Shown: positions 37,637 to 46,616 of the stretch, piece after piece
How the letters are laid out: every line of letters starts with the position of its first letter
Position numbering within the stretch: the first letter of the stretch is position 1
Assembly (NCBI RefSeq): GCF_900169075.1
Contig: NZ_LT827013.1
Span: 217,554 to 281,553 of the forward strand
Length of the DNA: 64,000 bases
Origin: Chryseobacterium phocaeense
GTDB lineage: Bacteria; Bacteroidota; Bacteroidia; Flavobacteriales; Weeksellaceae
Direction: 5' to 3'
Notes under the pieces: model-generated
Database searches by the model: none
Told to the model about the DNA's origin: nothing
Seen by the model: only the letters and a program-made list of their open reading frames with translations
Program-made: the position numbers and the translations under genes

Positions 37637-40600
37637 ATGTCAAATAAAAATAAATCAAGTAGATTTAATAAAATAACCATCGGTTTAGCTTCACCGGAAT
37701 CCATTCTTCAGGAGTCCAGAGGGGAAGTTTTAAAGCCGGAAACTATTAACTACAGAACGCATAAACCTGAAAGAGACGGGTTGTTCTGTGAAAAAATCTT
37801 CGGTCCTGTAAAGGATTACGAATGTGCTTGTGGTAAATACAAGAGAATTCGTTACAAGGGGATTGTTTGTGACCGTTGTGGAGTAGAGGTTACGGAGAAA
37901 AAAGTACGTAGAGAAAGAATCGGGCATATTGGTCTTGTGGTTCCTATCGCGCACATCTGGTATTTCCGTTCCTTACCGAACAAAATCGGTTACCTTTTAG
38001 GAATTCCTTCTAAGAAATTAGACATGATCATCTACTACGAAAGATATGTAGTGATCCAGCAGGGTATTGCTAAAAAATTAGACGGTTCTGATTTTGATGC
38101 TATGGAATTCCTTACAGAAGAGGAATACCTGGATATCATGGAAACCCTTCCTGTAGAGAACCAGTATCTTGATGATTCCGATCCGAACAAATTCATCGCC
38201 AGAATGGGTGCTGAAGCTGTAGAAGATCTTTTAAAAAGAATCGATCTTGATGCATTGTCTTTCGATTTAAGACACAAAGCTCACAACGAAGGTTCCAAGC
38301 AGAGAAGAACTGAAGCTCTTAAAAGATTGAACGTTGTAGAAGCATTGAGAGGTGCCAATACAAGAATGATCAACAGACCGGAGTGGATGATTATGCGTGT
38401 ACTTCCTGTAATACCACCGGAACTGAGACCATTGGTTCCATTGGATGGAGGACGTTTCGCAACTTCTGACTTAAATGACCTTTACAGAAGGGTAATCATC
38501 AGAAACAACCGTCTGAAAAGACTATTGGAGATCAAAGCTCCGGAAGTAATCTTAAGAAACGAGAAGCGTATGCTTCAGGAATCAGTAGATTCATTATTCG
38601 ATAATACAAGAAAATCTTCTGCCGTAAAATCTGAATCAAACAGACCACTGAAATCACTTTCAGATTCATTGAAAGGTAAGCAGGGTCGTTTCCGTCAGAA
38701 CTTACTAGGGAAAAGGGTAGATTACTCTGCGCGTTCCGTAATTGTTGTAGGTCCGAACTTACAGCTTCACGAGTGCGGTATTCCTAAAGATATGGCAGCA
38801 GAACTTTACAAACCGTTTATCATCAGAAAACTGATCGAAAGAGGAATTGTAAAAACGGTAAAATCTGCCAAGAGAATCATCGACAGAAAAGAACCTGTTG
38901 TATATGATATCCTTGAAAATGTGATGAAAGGCCATCCGGTTCTGTTGAACAGGGCACCTACCCTTCACAGACTGGGTATTCAGGCATTCCAGCCAAAGAT
39001 GATCGAAGGTAAGGCAATTCAGCTTCACCCGTTGGTAACCACAGCATTCAACGCGGATTTCGATGGTGACCAGATGGCGGTACACTTACCGTTAGGACCA
39101 GAAGCGATCCTTGAAGCTCAGTTACTAATGCTGGGATCTCAGAACATTCTGAACCCTGCAAACGGTTCCCCTATTACCGTACCTTCTCAGGACATGGTTC
39201 TTGGTCTTTATTTCATGACTAAAGAATTAAGCTCTACAGAAGATATGAAAGTAAAAGGTGAAGGCCTTGCATTCTATTCTCCGGAAGAAGCAGAAATCGC
39301 TTATGCAGAAGGTAGAGTATCTTTAAATGCTAAAGTAAGATGTAGACTTCCTGTTAAAGAAGACGGGGAAATCGTTACAAGACTGATCGAAACTTCTGTG
39401 GGTAGAATCCTGTTCAACCAGATTGTACCTAAACAGGTAGGATATATTAATGAGCTTTTAACTAAAAAATCATTAAGAAATGTTATCGGTAAGATCCTTG
39501 CTGATACAGATTTCCCTACCACTGTGAAGTTCCTTGATGCAATGAAAGACCTAGGGTATTCAAACGCATTCAAAGGAGGTCTTTCCTTCTCATTAGGGGA
39601 CATTGTGGTTCCTGTTGAGAAAAAGCAGATGATTGCTACTTCAATTGAAACTGTAGATGAAATCAGAGCCAACTATAACATGGGTCTTATTACAGATACA
39701 GAACGTTATAACCAGGTAATTGACGTTTGGACCAACACCAACGCAGGATTAACTGAAATGATCATGAGCAGAATGAAATCTGACCAGGGTGGATTCAACT
39801 CTGTGTACATGATGCTTGATTCAGGTGCGAGGGGTTCCAAAGAACAGATCCGTCAGTTATCAGGGATGAGAGGTTTGATGGCAAAACCGCAGAAAGCCGG
39901 ATCTACCGGTGCGGAGATCATCGAAAACCCGATCCTTGCCAACTTTAAGGAAGGTCTTTCCATCCTTGAGTACTTTATCTCTACCCACGGTGCCCGTAAG
40001 GGTCTTGCGGATACCGCTCTTAAGACTGCCGATGCAGGTTACTTAACAAGAAGACTGGTAGACGTTGCTCAGGACGTTATCGTTACTGAAGATGACTGTG
40101 GTACTTTAAGAGGTACAGAAGTAACTGCACTTAAGAAAAATGACGAGATCGTTGAAAAAATCTCCGAAAGAATCTTAGGTAGAGTTTCTCTTCATGATAT
40201 CTACGATCCGGAAACAGACGAATTAATCACTGAGGCAGATCAGATCATCAATGAAGCATTGGCGAAGAGAATTGAAGCAGCAGGATTGGAATCTGTTGAA
40301 GTTCGTTCACCGCTTACCTGTGAAACCAAGAAAGGAATCTGTGCGAAATGTTACGGTAGAAACCTGGCAACAGGTAAGATGATCCACATGGGTGAAGCAG
40401 TAGGAGTTATTGCAGCACAATCCATCGGGGAGCCGGGTACTCAGCTTACCTTGAGAACCTTCCACCAGGGGGGTACTGCAGGTAACGTTTCTGAAAACCC
40501 ATCTATTGTAGCAAGAAGAGACGGTATCGTTGAAATGGATGAGGTAAGAACCATTACTTCTGAAGACGAAAACGGTAACACGGCGGAAGTTGTGGTGTCC

Positions 40601-41902
40601 CGTTCAACGGAATTCAGATTGGTAGCGGATAACGAAGCCAGAACGCCGTTAATGGTTGCCAACGTACCTTACGGTTCCGTACTTTCCGTGAAGCCGGGAG
40701 ATAAAGTGAAGAAAGGAGATGTAATCTGTAAGTGGGATCCGTATAACGCGGTAATCATTGCAGAAACTTCCGGTAAGGTTGAATACGAAGATATTATCCA
40801 GGGTATTTCATTCCAGCTGGAAATTGACGAACAAACAGGATTCGAAGAGAAAGTAATCTCTGAATCAAGAAATAAGAAAGCCGTACCTACCCTGAAGGTG
40901 GTAGATTCCAAAGGAGTTGAGCAAAAAGCTTACAACTTACCGGTAGGAGCCCACTTAATGGTAAATGATGGTGAGAAAATCAAGGCTGGTAAAGTCCTGA
41001 TCAAGATCCCGAGAAAATCTGCAAAAGCAGGGGATATTACCGGAGGTCTTCCGAGAGTTACCGAATTATTCGAAGCAAGAAACCCTTCAAACCCAGCGGT
41101 GGTTACTGAAATCGACGGGGTAGTTTCTTACGGAAAAATCAAGAGAGGTAACCGTGAACTTATTGTTGAGGCTAAAACAGGAGAAAGAAAAATTTATTTA
41201 GTTAAATTATCTAACCAGATTCTTGTTCAGGAGAATGACTTCGTAAGAGCAGGTTCTCCGCTTTCCGACGGTTCTATTACACCGGACGATATCTTAAGAA
41301 TTAAAGGTCCAACAGCCGTTCAGGAATATCTTGTGAATGAAATCCAGGAAGTTTACCGTCTGCAAGGGGTAAAAATTGACGATAAGCACTTCGAAATCAT
41401 CGTAAGACAGATGATGACGAAAGTATCTATCGTGGATGGAGGTGATACTCAGTTCCTTGAAGGTGCATTGGAACATAAATTCGACTTCCTTGAAGAAAAT
41501 AACAGAGTATTCGGTCTTAAAGTAGTAGTAGAAGCTGGTGATTCTAAAGAATTCAAACCAGGTCAGATGATTACGGCAAGAGAATTAAGAGATGAAAACT
41601 CTAAACTGAAGCGTGAAGATCAGGCTCTGGTTGAAGTAAGAGAGGCACTTCCTGCAACAGCAACGCCTGTATTGCAAGGGATTACAAGAGCAGCTCTTCA
41701 GACCAAGTCATTCATGTCTGCAGCATCATTCCAGGAAACCACTAAGGTATTGAACGAAGCCGCTGTTGCTGGTAAGATCGACTTCCTGAGTGGTCTTAAA
41801 GAAAATGTAATCGTAGGGCACAGAATCCCTGCAGGAACAGGTCTTAAAGAATACCAGAATGTAATTGTAGGCTCTAAGAAAGAATTCGAAGACCTTAACT
41901 AA
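37637..41902 (+). CDS. rpoC: RNA polymerase beta' subunit
   Basis: 1421 residues. The N-terminal zinc site ([20 protein letters not shown]) and the active-site motif [12 protein letters not shown] are intact, as is the second zinc-binding cluster ([15 protein letters not shown]). It pairs with RpoB in the core enzyme. A 113-base AT-rich spacer separates it from rpoB with no terminator, so the genes are co-transcribed. Confidence 0.99.
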   Translation: MSNKNKSSRFNKITIGLASPESILQESRGEVLKPETINYRTHKPERDGLFCEKIFGPVKDYECACGKYKRIRYKGIVCDRCGVEVTEKKVRRERIGHIGLVVPIAHIWYFRSLPNKIGYLLGIPSKKLDMIIYYERYVVIQQGIAKKLDGSDFDAMEFLTEEEYLDIMETLPVENQYLDDSDPNKFIARMGAEAVEDLLKRIDLDALSFDLRHKAHNEGSKQRRTEALKRLNVVEALRGANTRMINRPEWMIMRVLPVIPPELRPLVPLDGGRFATSDLNDLYRRVIIRNNRLKRLLEIKAPEVILRNEKRMLQESVDSLFDNTRKSSAVKSESNRPLKSLSDSLKGKQGRFRQNLLGKRVDYSARSVIVVGPNLQLHECGIPKDMAAELYKPFIIRKLIERGIVKTVKSAKRIIDRKEPVVYDILENVMKGHPVLLNRAPTLHRLGIQAFQPKMIEGKAIQLHPLVTTAFNADFDGDQMAVHLPLGPEAILEAQLLMLGSQNILNPANGSPITVPSQDMVLGLYFMTKELSSTEDMKVKGEGLAFYSPEEAEIAYAEGRVSLNAKVRCRLPVKEDGEIVTRLIETSVGRILFNQIVPKQVGYINELLTKKSLRNVIGKILADTDFPTTVKFLDAMKDLGYSNAFKGGLSFSLGDIVVPVEKKQMIATSIETVDEIRANYNMGLITDTERYNQVIDVWTNTNAGLTEMIMSRMKSDQGGFNSVYMMLDSGARGSKEQIRQLSGMRGLMAKPQKAGSTGAEIIENPILANFKEGLSILEYFISTHGARKGLADTALKTADAGYLTRRLVDVAQDVIVTEDDCGTLRGTEVTALKKNDEIVEKISERILGRVSLHDIYDPETDELITEADQIINEALAKRIEAAGLESVEVRSPLTCETKKGICAKCYGRNLATGKMIHMGEAVGVIAAQSIGEPGTQLTLRTFHQGGTAGNVSENPSIVARRDGIVEMDEVRTITSEDENGNTAEVVVSRSTEFRLVADNEARTPLMVANVPYGSVLSVKPGDKVKKGDVICKWDPYNAVIIAETSGKVEYEDIIQGISFQLEIDEQTGFEEKVISESRNKKAVPTLKVVDSKGVEQKAYNLPVGAHLMVNDGEKIKAGKVLIKIPRKSAKAGDITGGLPRVTELFEARNPSNPAVVTEIDGVVSYGKIKRGNRELIVEAKTGERKIYLVKLSNQILVQENDFVRAGSPLSDGSITPDDILRIKGPTAVQEYLVNEIQEVYRLQGVKIDDKHFEIIVRQMMTKVSIVDGGDTQFLEGALEHKFDFLEENNRVFGLKVVVEAGDSKEFKPGQMITARELRDENSKLKREDQALVEVREALPATATPVLQGITRAALQTKSFMSAASFQETTKVLNEAAVAGKIDFLSGLKENVIVGHRIPAGTGLKEYQNVIVGSKKEFEDLN

Positions 41903-41989
41903 AATTAATGATTTGAAATTTGAGATGTGGATTTATTTTTATATTTTCACAATCTCAAATTTCGAATTTTAAAAACATAATTTATAACA

Positions 41990-42295
41990 ATGGACAACAA
42001 TCAAAATCCACAAGACGGAAACATCAACATCGAATTAAACGAAATGGTAGCTGCTGGAGTTTATGCTAACTTAGCTTTGGTAAACCATTCTCCATCCGAA
42101 TTCGTAGTAGATTTCATCCAATTAATGCCGGGGGTACAGCAGGCTAAAGTAAGATCAAGAATTATTCTTGCTCCGCTTCATGCTAAAAGAGTATTATCTG
42201 CTCTTCAACAGAACATTGCTAACTATGAGCAGCAGTTCGGAGAAATCAAAGAAGTTGAGCCTTTCGTATTAGGAGGAAACAACGTACAAGCATAA
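41990..42295 (+). CDS. DUF3467 domain protein
   Basis: 101 residues, cytoplasmic, matching DUF3467 over most of its length (NIELNEMVAAGVYANLALVNHSPSEF, written in part; MPGVQQAKVRSRIILAPLHAKR). The family is small, of unknown function, and is regularly encoded just after rpoC in Bacteroidota. Here it begins 87 bases after rpoC and ends before a strong terminator. A role linked to transcription or translation is inferred from position only. Confidence 0.88.
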   Translation: MDNNQNPQDGNINIELNEMVAAGVYANLALVNHSPSEFVVDFIQLMPGVQQAKVRSRIILAPLHAKRVLSALQQNIANYEQQFGEIKEVEPFVLGGNNVQA

Positions 42296-42318
42296 GATTT
42301 TTCTTATCATAAATAAGG

Positions 42319-42347
42319 ATGCCTCAGTGAAACTGAGGCATTTTTTT
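42319..42347 (+). terminator. Terminator of the rpoBC-DUF3467 unit
   Basis: ATGCCTCAGT (42319-42328) and ACTGAGGCAT (42332-42341) form a perfect 10-bp stem with a GAA loop and seven T. Confidence 0.96.
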
Positions 42348-42529
42348 GTATTGTGATATTTCATAATTATGATAATTACCGTCTATTATTGATAATATTG
42401 GTCTTAAGGCATGTTTTAATTTAAAATATTCTTGATAATTATGTAGTTTGCAGGTTTTTTTTAATATATCATCAAAGAATATTATTTTTAGTATACGGAT
42501 ACATCAATTTTATATATTTGCTTTAGAAA

Positions 42530-43192
42530 ATGATAGCAGATATGATAAATAATCAATTTATTCGCGATAAATTTGGGTTTCTTGGAGAAAATTTTTTAAA
42601 TGAAATGCACTCGAATGCCATTATTACTGATATAAAGGCAAAAACTGAAATTGTACGGGAAGGACAAAAAAACAAATATGTACCCTTCCTCATCAGGGGA
42701 TCTATCAAAGTATTCACCCTTAATGATGGCCGGGAACTCATCTATTACTACATAAAGCCCAATGACAGTTGTCTTATGACCTTTGCTTCCATTTTTACGG
42801 ATTATACAAGCAGGGTATATGCCGTAGCGGAAGAAGAATCTGAAGTTGTCTTAATTCCTGTTTCCGTTATTCAGGAATGGCTGATCAGGTTTCCGGAGAT
42901 CAACAGGATATTTTACAATGAATATGACAGACGCTTCTCAGACGTTATGAATATGGTGAATGATGCCGTTTTTCACAGGCTGGACAAAAGGGTGCTGAGT
43001 TATATCAGACAGCAAATTGCAGTCACCGGTAATAATCCCGTAAAGATCACCCACCGTGAAATTGCCAGTAATCTGGGAACCTCCAGGGAAGTGATCAGCA
43101 GAGTGCTGAAAAAAGTTGAAAATGAAGGCGAAATTGTACAGACCAAAGAAGGTATTAAAATGCCTATAAATGAAAATGTTAGATCGATCTAA
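42530..43192 (+). CDS. Crp/Fnr-family transcriptional regulator
   Basis: 220 residues (an ATG at 42542 is an alternative start). The N-terminal cyclic-nucleotide-binding-type beta-roll (about 25-115) lacks the classical cAMP-pocket GE and R-S/T residues, and there is no N-terminal Cys cluster as in FNR, so the effector is unknown. The C-terminal winged helix has ITHREIASNLGTSREVISRV. Its recognition helix carries R186, E187 and R191 in the spacing of E. coli CRP R180, E181 and R185, predicting TGTGA-like half sites. Such a site lies 52 bases downstream of its stop, before the envelope redox operon. Confidence 0.9.
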   Translation: MIADMINNQFIRDKFGFLGENFLNEMHSNAIITDIKAKTEIVREGQKNKYVPFLIRGSIKVFTLNDGRELIYYYIKPNDSCLMTFASIFTDYTSRVYAVAEEESEVVLIPVSVIQEWLIRFPEINRIFYNEYDRRFSDVMNMVNDAVFHRLDKRVLSYIRQQIAVTGNNPVKITHREIASNLGTSREVISRVLKKVENEGEIVQTKEGIKMPINENVRSI

Positions 43193-43244
43193 TATACATT
43201 GTTTTAAAGCTTTTATATTTATCATTGATAAAAACTATTTGGTC

Positions 43245-43260
43245 GGTGACTTTTATCACA
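43245..43260. promoter_or_regulatory. CRP-like operator upstream of the envelope redox operon
   Basis: GGTGACTTTTATCACA matches TGTGA-N6-TCACA at 9 of 10 half-site positions. Its centre (43252.5) is 37.5 bases from the end of the -7 element TAAGTTTG (43283-43290), placing it near -42 of the likely start. That is the class II activator position. There is no TTTG at the normal -33 distance. Confidence 0.7.
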
Positions 43261-43282
43261 CATTTTTGAGTCCATAACTCGA

Positions 43283-43290
43283 TAAGTTTG
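43283..43290 (+). promoter_or_regulatory. -7 element of the envelope redox operon
   Basis: TAAGTTTG, 28 bases before the ATG of the beta-barrel gene. The only TTTG upstream (43265-43268) is 14 bases away, too close, in line with activator-dependent initiation. Confidence 0.65.
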
Positions 43291-43318
43291 TCATATCATA
43301 ATTTAATTGAAATTGCAT

Positions 43319-44161
43319 ATGACAAAAACTCTCTTATTTTTGTCGGTATTGGCTTCAGGTCTCGTCTCTGCACAGGAAGATCTGTTGAAGGATATTGACA
43401 CACTAAAAACAACTACAGAAGTTTCCCAGCCCGCATTTAAAGCACTTCAGATTGTTACGGGGCAATCCACTAAACTCTCCGCAAAAAATGAGTGGTACAT
43501 CGTGGTTGCCCACCGTTTCGGAGATATAAGTACCGGATTCAAAAACTTTTTTGGGCTTGATGATGCTTCCACTAAACTGGGTGTGATCTATGGGGTAACG
43601 GACAAAGTTTCGGTGAGCCTTTCCAGGGAAACCAACCTCAAGACATTTGAAGGCGCAGTGAAGTATAAGTTGGTGGAGCAAAATGATCGTTTTCCCGTAG
43701 ATATTGTGGGTTACAACGTGATGGGTCTGAATACAGATCTGGACAAAGACAATTATCCACATCTGAGATTCAGCGACAGGCTTTCCTACCTTACCCAAGC
43801 CCTGATTTCGAGAAGATTCAGTGATAAACTTTCTTTGCAGCTGACGCCTTCTTACGTTCATAAAAACCTTTACGATCCGGCAATAGAAGACAAAAATCAA
43901 TTTCTGGCCGGTTTGGGTGGCCGTTATAAAATTTCAAAAAGAATTTCTGTAAATGCAGAGTATTTTGTGAATTTCGATAACCACAGCTTTTATAAAAACC
44001 CGTTGTCACTAGGACTTGATATAGAAACAGGAGGGCACGTTTTCCAGCTTTTATTCACCAATTCCCAGCTCAATTCGGATATAGGATATTTGTCCAATGC
44101 AACAGGAAAGTGGGGAAAAGGTCAGATTTTCTTTGGGTTTAATCTTTATAGAGTTTTTTAA
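43319..44161 (+). CDS. DUF5777-type outer-membrane beta-barrel protein
   Basis: 280 residues from ATG 43319; an upstream in-frame TTG (43307) is unnecessary. The signal peptide MTKTLLFLSVLASGLVSAQ is followed by alternating aromatic/hydrophobic strands typical of an outer-membrane barrel (HRFGDISTGFKNFFGLDD, KVSVSLSRETN, RYKISKRISVNAEYF, terminal GKGQIFFGFNLYRVF with a C-terminal aromatic). This matches the DUF5777 family, often encoded beside c-type cytochromes and YceI proteins in Bacteroidota. It is the first gene of a tight unit; the cytochrome gene starts 1 base after its stop. A porin or scaffold role for the redox proteins is inference. Confidence 0.8.
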   Translation: MTKTLLFLSVLASGLVSAQEDLLKDIDTLKTTTEVSQPAFKALQIVTGQSTKLSAKNEWYIVVAHRFGDISTGFKNFFGLDDASTKLGVIYGVTDKVSVSLSRETNLKTFEGAVKYKLVEQNDRFPVDIVGYNVMGLNTDLDKDNYPHLRFSDRLSYLTQALISRRFSDKLSLQLTPSYVHKNLYDPAIEDKNQFLAGLGGRYKISKRISVNAEYFVNFDNHSFYKNPLSLGLDIETGGHVFQLLFTNSQLNSDIGYLSNATGKWGKGQIFFGFNLYRVF

Positions 44162-44162
44162 A

Positions 44163-44504
44163 ATGAAAAAGATATTATACATATTGTCATCAGCCGCTTT
44201 GTTAATTGCTTGTGACAGCAGGACCTATGAGGAAATTTCAGATAATACACCCATTACTGTCCTTGTGAAATATAATACTGAGGTGAAAACCATTGTAGAT
44301 AACAACTGTATCGGGTGCCATTCTGCAACAAGTTTTAAACCTCTTACGACCTATAATGATGTTAAAAATAATATCGACGGGATTCTGGACAGAATCCAGA
44401 GACCCGTTGGAGATCCCGGAAAGATGCCTCAGGGCGGATCATTATCCCAGACCCAAATCAATACCTTCATAAAATGGAAATCCGACGGGCTTGTTGAAAA
44501 TTAA
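44163..44504 (+). CDS. Monohaem c-type cytochrome lipoprotein
   Basis: 113 residues from ATG 44163 (the longer upstream frame overlaps the barrel gene). A lipoprotein signal with C17 (SSAALLIAC) is followed by one haem c site C49-I-G-C52-H53 and a likely axial M88 in GKMPQGG. It is small and predicted to be membrane-anchored in the periplasm, able to carry single electrons. It lies between the barrel and YceI genes. Confidence 0.9.
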   Translation: MKKILYILSSAALLIACDSRTYEEISDNTPITVLVKYNTEVKTIVDNNCIGCHSATSFKPLTTYNDVKNNIDGILDRIQRPVGDPGKMPQGGSLSQTQINTFIKWKSDGLVEN

Positions 44505-44515
44505 AAATTATTGAT

Positions 44516-45061
44516 ATGAAAAAATTAGTAGTAATGAGTGCCATTCTGTTTTTGGGAGGTCTTGCTTCAGCCCAGAAATACAGTTCCAAAACAGGCAGTG
44601 TGACTTTTGAAGCATCCGTACCGCTTTTCGAAGATGTGTATGCAAAGGATGACAACAATCTTGTCGTTTTCAATGCAGACAACGGAGAAATAGCCTCAGT
44701 TTCTGCAGTGAAAAACTTCCATTTTAAGACCAAGCTCATGGAAGAACATTTCAACGAAAGCTATGCAGAAACAGCAAAATATCCCAAGACCACTTTTAAA
44801 GGAAAAGTTTTGAATTTTGATAAATCTAAACTTACAGCCTCCGCTCAGAAATACACCATTCAGGGAACTTTGAACTTCCATGGAGTGGAAAAAGCAGTGA
44901 ATTCTGCGGCAACCCTATATACAAAAGACGGAAAAATCTTTATACAGGGTGGTTTTATCGCCAGACCTGTAGACTATAAAGTGACCATCCCTAAAATGGT
45001 CATGAAAAAAGTCGCTGAAAATGTAAATGTAGAGTATAACTATGTATTGGTGAAGCAATGA
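44516..45061 (+). CDS. YceI-family periplasmic protein
   Basis: 181 residues. The signal peptide MKKLVVMSAILFLGGLASAQ is followed by the lipocalin-like YceI fold. Typical features are GSVTFEASVP near the start, KTKLMEEHFNESYAETAKYP in the middle and TIQGTLNFHGVEK before the last strands. Members bind isoprenoid lipids such as polyprenyl or quinone tails. It sits 11 bases after the cytochrome gene and overlaps the next gene by 4 bases (ATGA). A quinone-related role beside the cytochrome is plausible but unproven. Confidence 0.9.
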   Translation: MKKLVVMSAILFLGGLASAQKYSSKTGSVTFEASVPLFEDVYAKDDNNLVVFNADNGEIASVSAVKNFHFKTKLMEEHFNESYAETAKYPKTTFKGKVLNFDKSKLTASAQKYTIQGTLNFHGVEKAVNSAATLYTKDGKIFIQGGFIARPVDYKVTIPKMVMKKVAENVNVEYNYVLVKQ

Positions 45062-45585
45062 AAAATACCCTATTAATACTTCATCTTTTCTTCTGTTTTT
45101 TTCTCGCTGCGGCCCAGGAAAAGACCAGATCTGTTTTTGATGTGGCAAGAAGCGGAACGGTAGCAGAAGTAAAAGAACTGATGAAACAGGACCCGGATAT
45201 TATCAACAAAACCAATGAAAATGGGTTTTCTCCACTTATCCTGGCATGCTACAGGGGTAATGTGGAAGTGGCTAAGTTTTTGATAGATAACGTAAAAGAT
45301 CTCAATTACAAAAGTCCGGAAGGAACCGCTCTCTCAGGACTTTCAGTGAAATACAACAAAGATCTGGCAGCTTATTTATTAAGTAAGAATGCCGATCCGA
45401 ATATTGCTGATGTCTCCGGATATACCCCCCTGTTCTGGGCGGTAAAATTCGGGAATAAAGAGCTTGTAGAGATGCTGCTGAAACACAAAGCAGATAAATC
45501 CCATAAAGATTCTATGGGAATGACCCCGTTTGAATATGCATTACAGACCAACAACAAAGAAATCATCAACCTCTTAAAAAATTAA
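45058..45585 (+). CDS. Exported ankyrin-repeat protein
   Basis: 175 residues. The signal peptide (MKNTLLILHLFFCFFLAAAQ) is followed by about four ankyrin repeats, with cores NENGFSPLILACYRGNVEVAKFL (in part), VSGYTPLFWAVKFGNKELV and DSMGMTPFEYALQTNNKEII. Periplasmic ankyrin proteins in other bacteria are tied to oxidative-stress defence, for example next to catalase genes. It is translationally coupled to the YceI gene and 1 base from the DOMON gene. It is probably a protein-protein adaptor. Confidence 0.88.
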   Translation: MKNTLLILHLFFCFFLAAAQEKTRSVFDVARSGTVAEVKELMKQDPDIINKTNENGFSPLILACYRGNVEVAKFLIDNVKDLNYKSPEGTALSGLSVKYNKDLAAYLLSKNADPNIADVSGYTPLFWAVKFGNKELVEMLLKHKADKSHKDSMGMTPFEYALQTNNKEIINLLKN

Positions 45586-45586
45586 A

Positions 45587-46357
45587 ATGAAAAAAGTTTT
45601 ACTAAGCATTACTTTAGCTCTTGCCAATCTGGCATTTGCGCAGTTTACCACCGGAACAGTGAGTCTGTCTACCGGTATGACCGTTAAGATTAACACCAGC
45701 CCTACTACTGTTACAATGACCCTTACAGGTCCGGATACGTCTTATTTAGGAGTAGGATTCGGAGGAACCGGAACCACCGGAGGAATGGGAGTCGGAGTAG
45801 ATGGATTTATTTATAACGTAAATTCCACGGCAAACACCAATCTTGATTACACTTTTGCAGGAATAGGACAAATGCCTAATGCTGATCCTGCACAAGACTG
45901 GACAATTACCTCAAACACTACTTCGGGAGGAACCAGGACGATTGTGGCTACCAGATCTCTTGCAGGAGGGGCCGGAGATACAGTATTTGCCAATAATACA
46001 AGCTCAATCAATATTTTCTATGCCAAAGGAGCTTCTACCACAATTGCTAACCATGGATTCGGGACAGCTAACAGAGGCTACGCGGTACTAAGCAGGGCTG
46101 TATTGGGAACATCTGAAACCGCTGTGGAAAGCAAAAAACTTATTCTTTTCCCTAATCCGGCCAGAGAAACCGTAAGTATTAAAAATGTAGATCTGATAAA
46201 ATCGATAGATATTTATGAGTCAGCTGGAAGAAAGGTAAGATCGGTAAAACCTGATGGAGAAACCATTAGTGTAAGAGATCTGAAACCTGGTACTTATTAT
46301 TTTGAGATCACTTTAAAAGATGGAAGCCTTTCTTTCGAAAAACTGATCAAAGAATAA
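45587..46357 (+). CDS. Secreted DOMON-domain protein, T9SS type A
   Basis: 256 residues. A signal peptide (ends LAFAQ) precedes a DOMON-like beta-sandwich (about 22-170) with YLGVGFGG, DGFIYNV, NADPAQDWTI, IFYAKG and NRGYAVLSRA. DOMON domains bind b-type haem or sugars. M67 (GGMGVG) and H156 (IANHGFG) lie in the positions where haem-binding DOMON domains use Met/His ligands. A type A sorting domain (LFPNPARETVSI, DLKPGTYYFEI) follows, so this product leaves the cell while the rest of the operon stays in the envelope. It is the last gene before a terminator. Confidence 0.82.
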   Translation: MKKVLLSITLALANLAFAQFTTGTVSLSTGMTVKINTSPTTVTMTLTGPDTSYLGVGFGGTGTTGGMGVGVDGFIYNVNSTANTNLDYTFAGIGQMPNADPAQDWTITSNTTSGGTRTIVATRSLAGGAGDTVFANNTSSINIFYAKGASTTIANHGFGTANRGYAVLSRAVLGTSETAVESKKLILFPNPARETVSIKNVDLIKSIDIYESAGRKVRSVKPDGETISVRDLKPGTYYFEITLKDGSLSFEKLIKE

Positions 46358-46387
46358 AGAAGATAATTTTTATAAACCTCAATATAA

Positions 46388-46414
46388 ATGTCTCCGGTTT
46401 CCGGGGGCATTTTT
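46388..46414 (+). terminator. Terminator of the envelope redox operon
   Basis: ATGTCTCCGG (46388-46397) and CCGGGGGCAT (46401-46410) form a 10-bp stem with two wobble pairs and a TTT loop, then T. Confidence 0.85.
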
Positions 46415-46593
46415 GTTGGAAACAACGTTGGATATAGTTTGGTTATCAGGGTTTTAAATGTAGAGGAGTTTTGAATTTACATAAGTAGTTAAAAAATTAT
46501 AAAGATTGCAGTTTCAGACCTCCCTTCTTATTAAATTGTCTGTTTTTAATATACTTTTAATATGATAAACTTTTAATCGGGCAGCAGAGAACT

Positions 46594-46601
46594 TAACTTT
46601 G
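46594..46601 (+). promoter_or_regulatory. -7 element of the ENPP-like gene
   Basis: TAACTTTG, 15 bases before the ATG. No clear TTTG partner lies at -33. Confidence 0.5.
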
Positions 46602-46616
46602 CAGAAAAATTTGATA

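Noticed and set aside
42530..43192. FNR-type oxygen sensor or classical cAMP receptor
   Set aside because: There is no N-terminal Cys cluster for an iron-sulfur centre, and the cAMP-pocket residues are not kept; only the DNA-reading residues match CRP.
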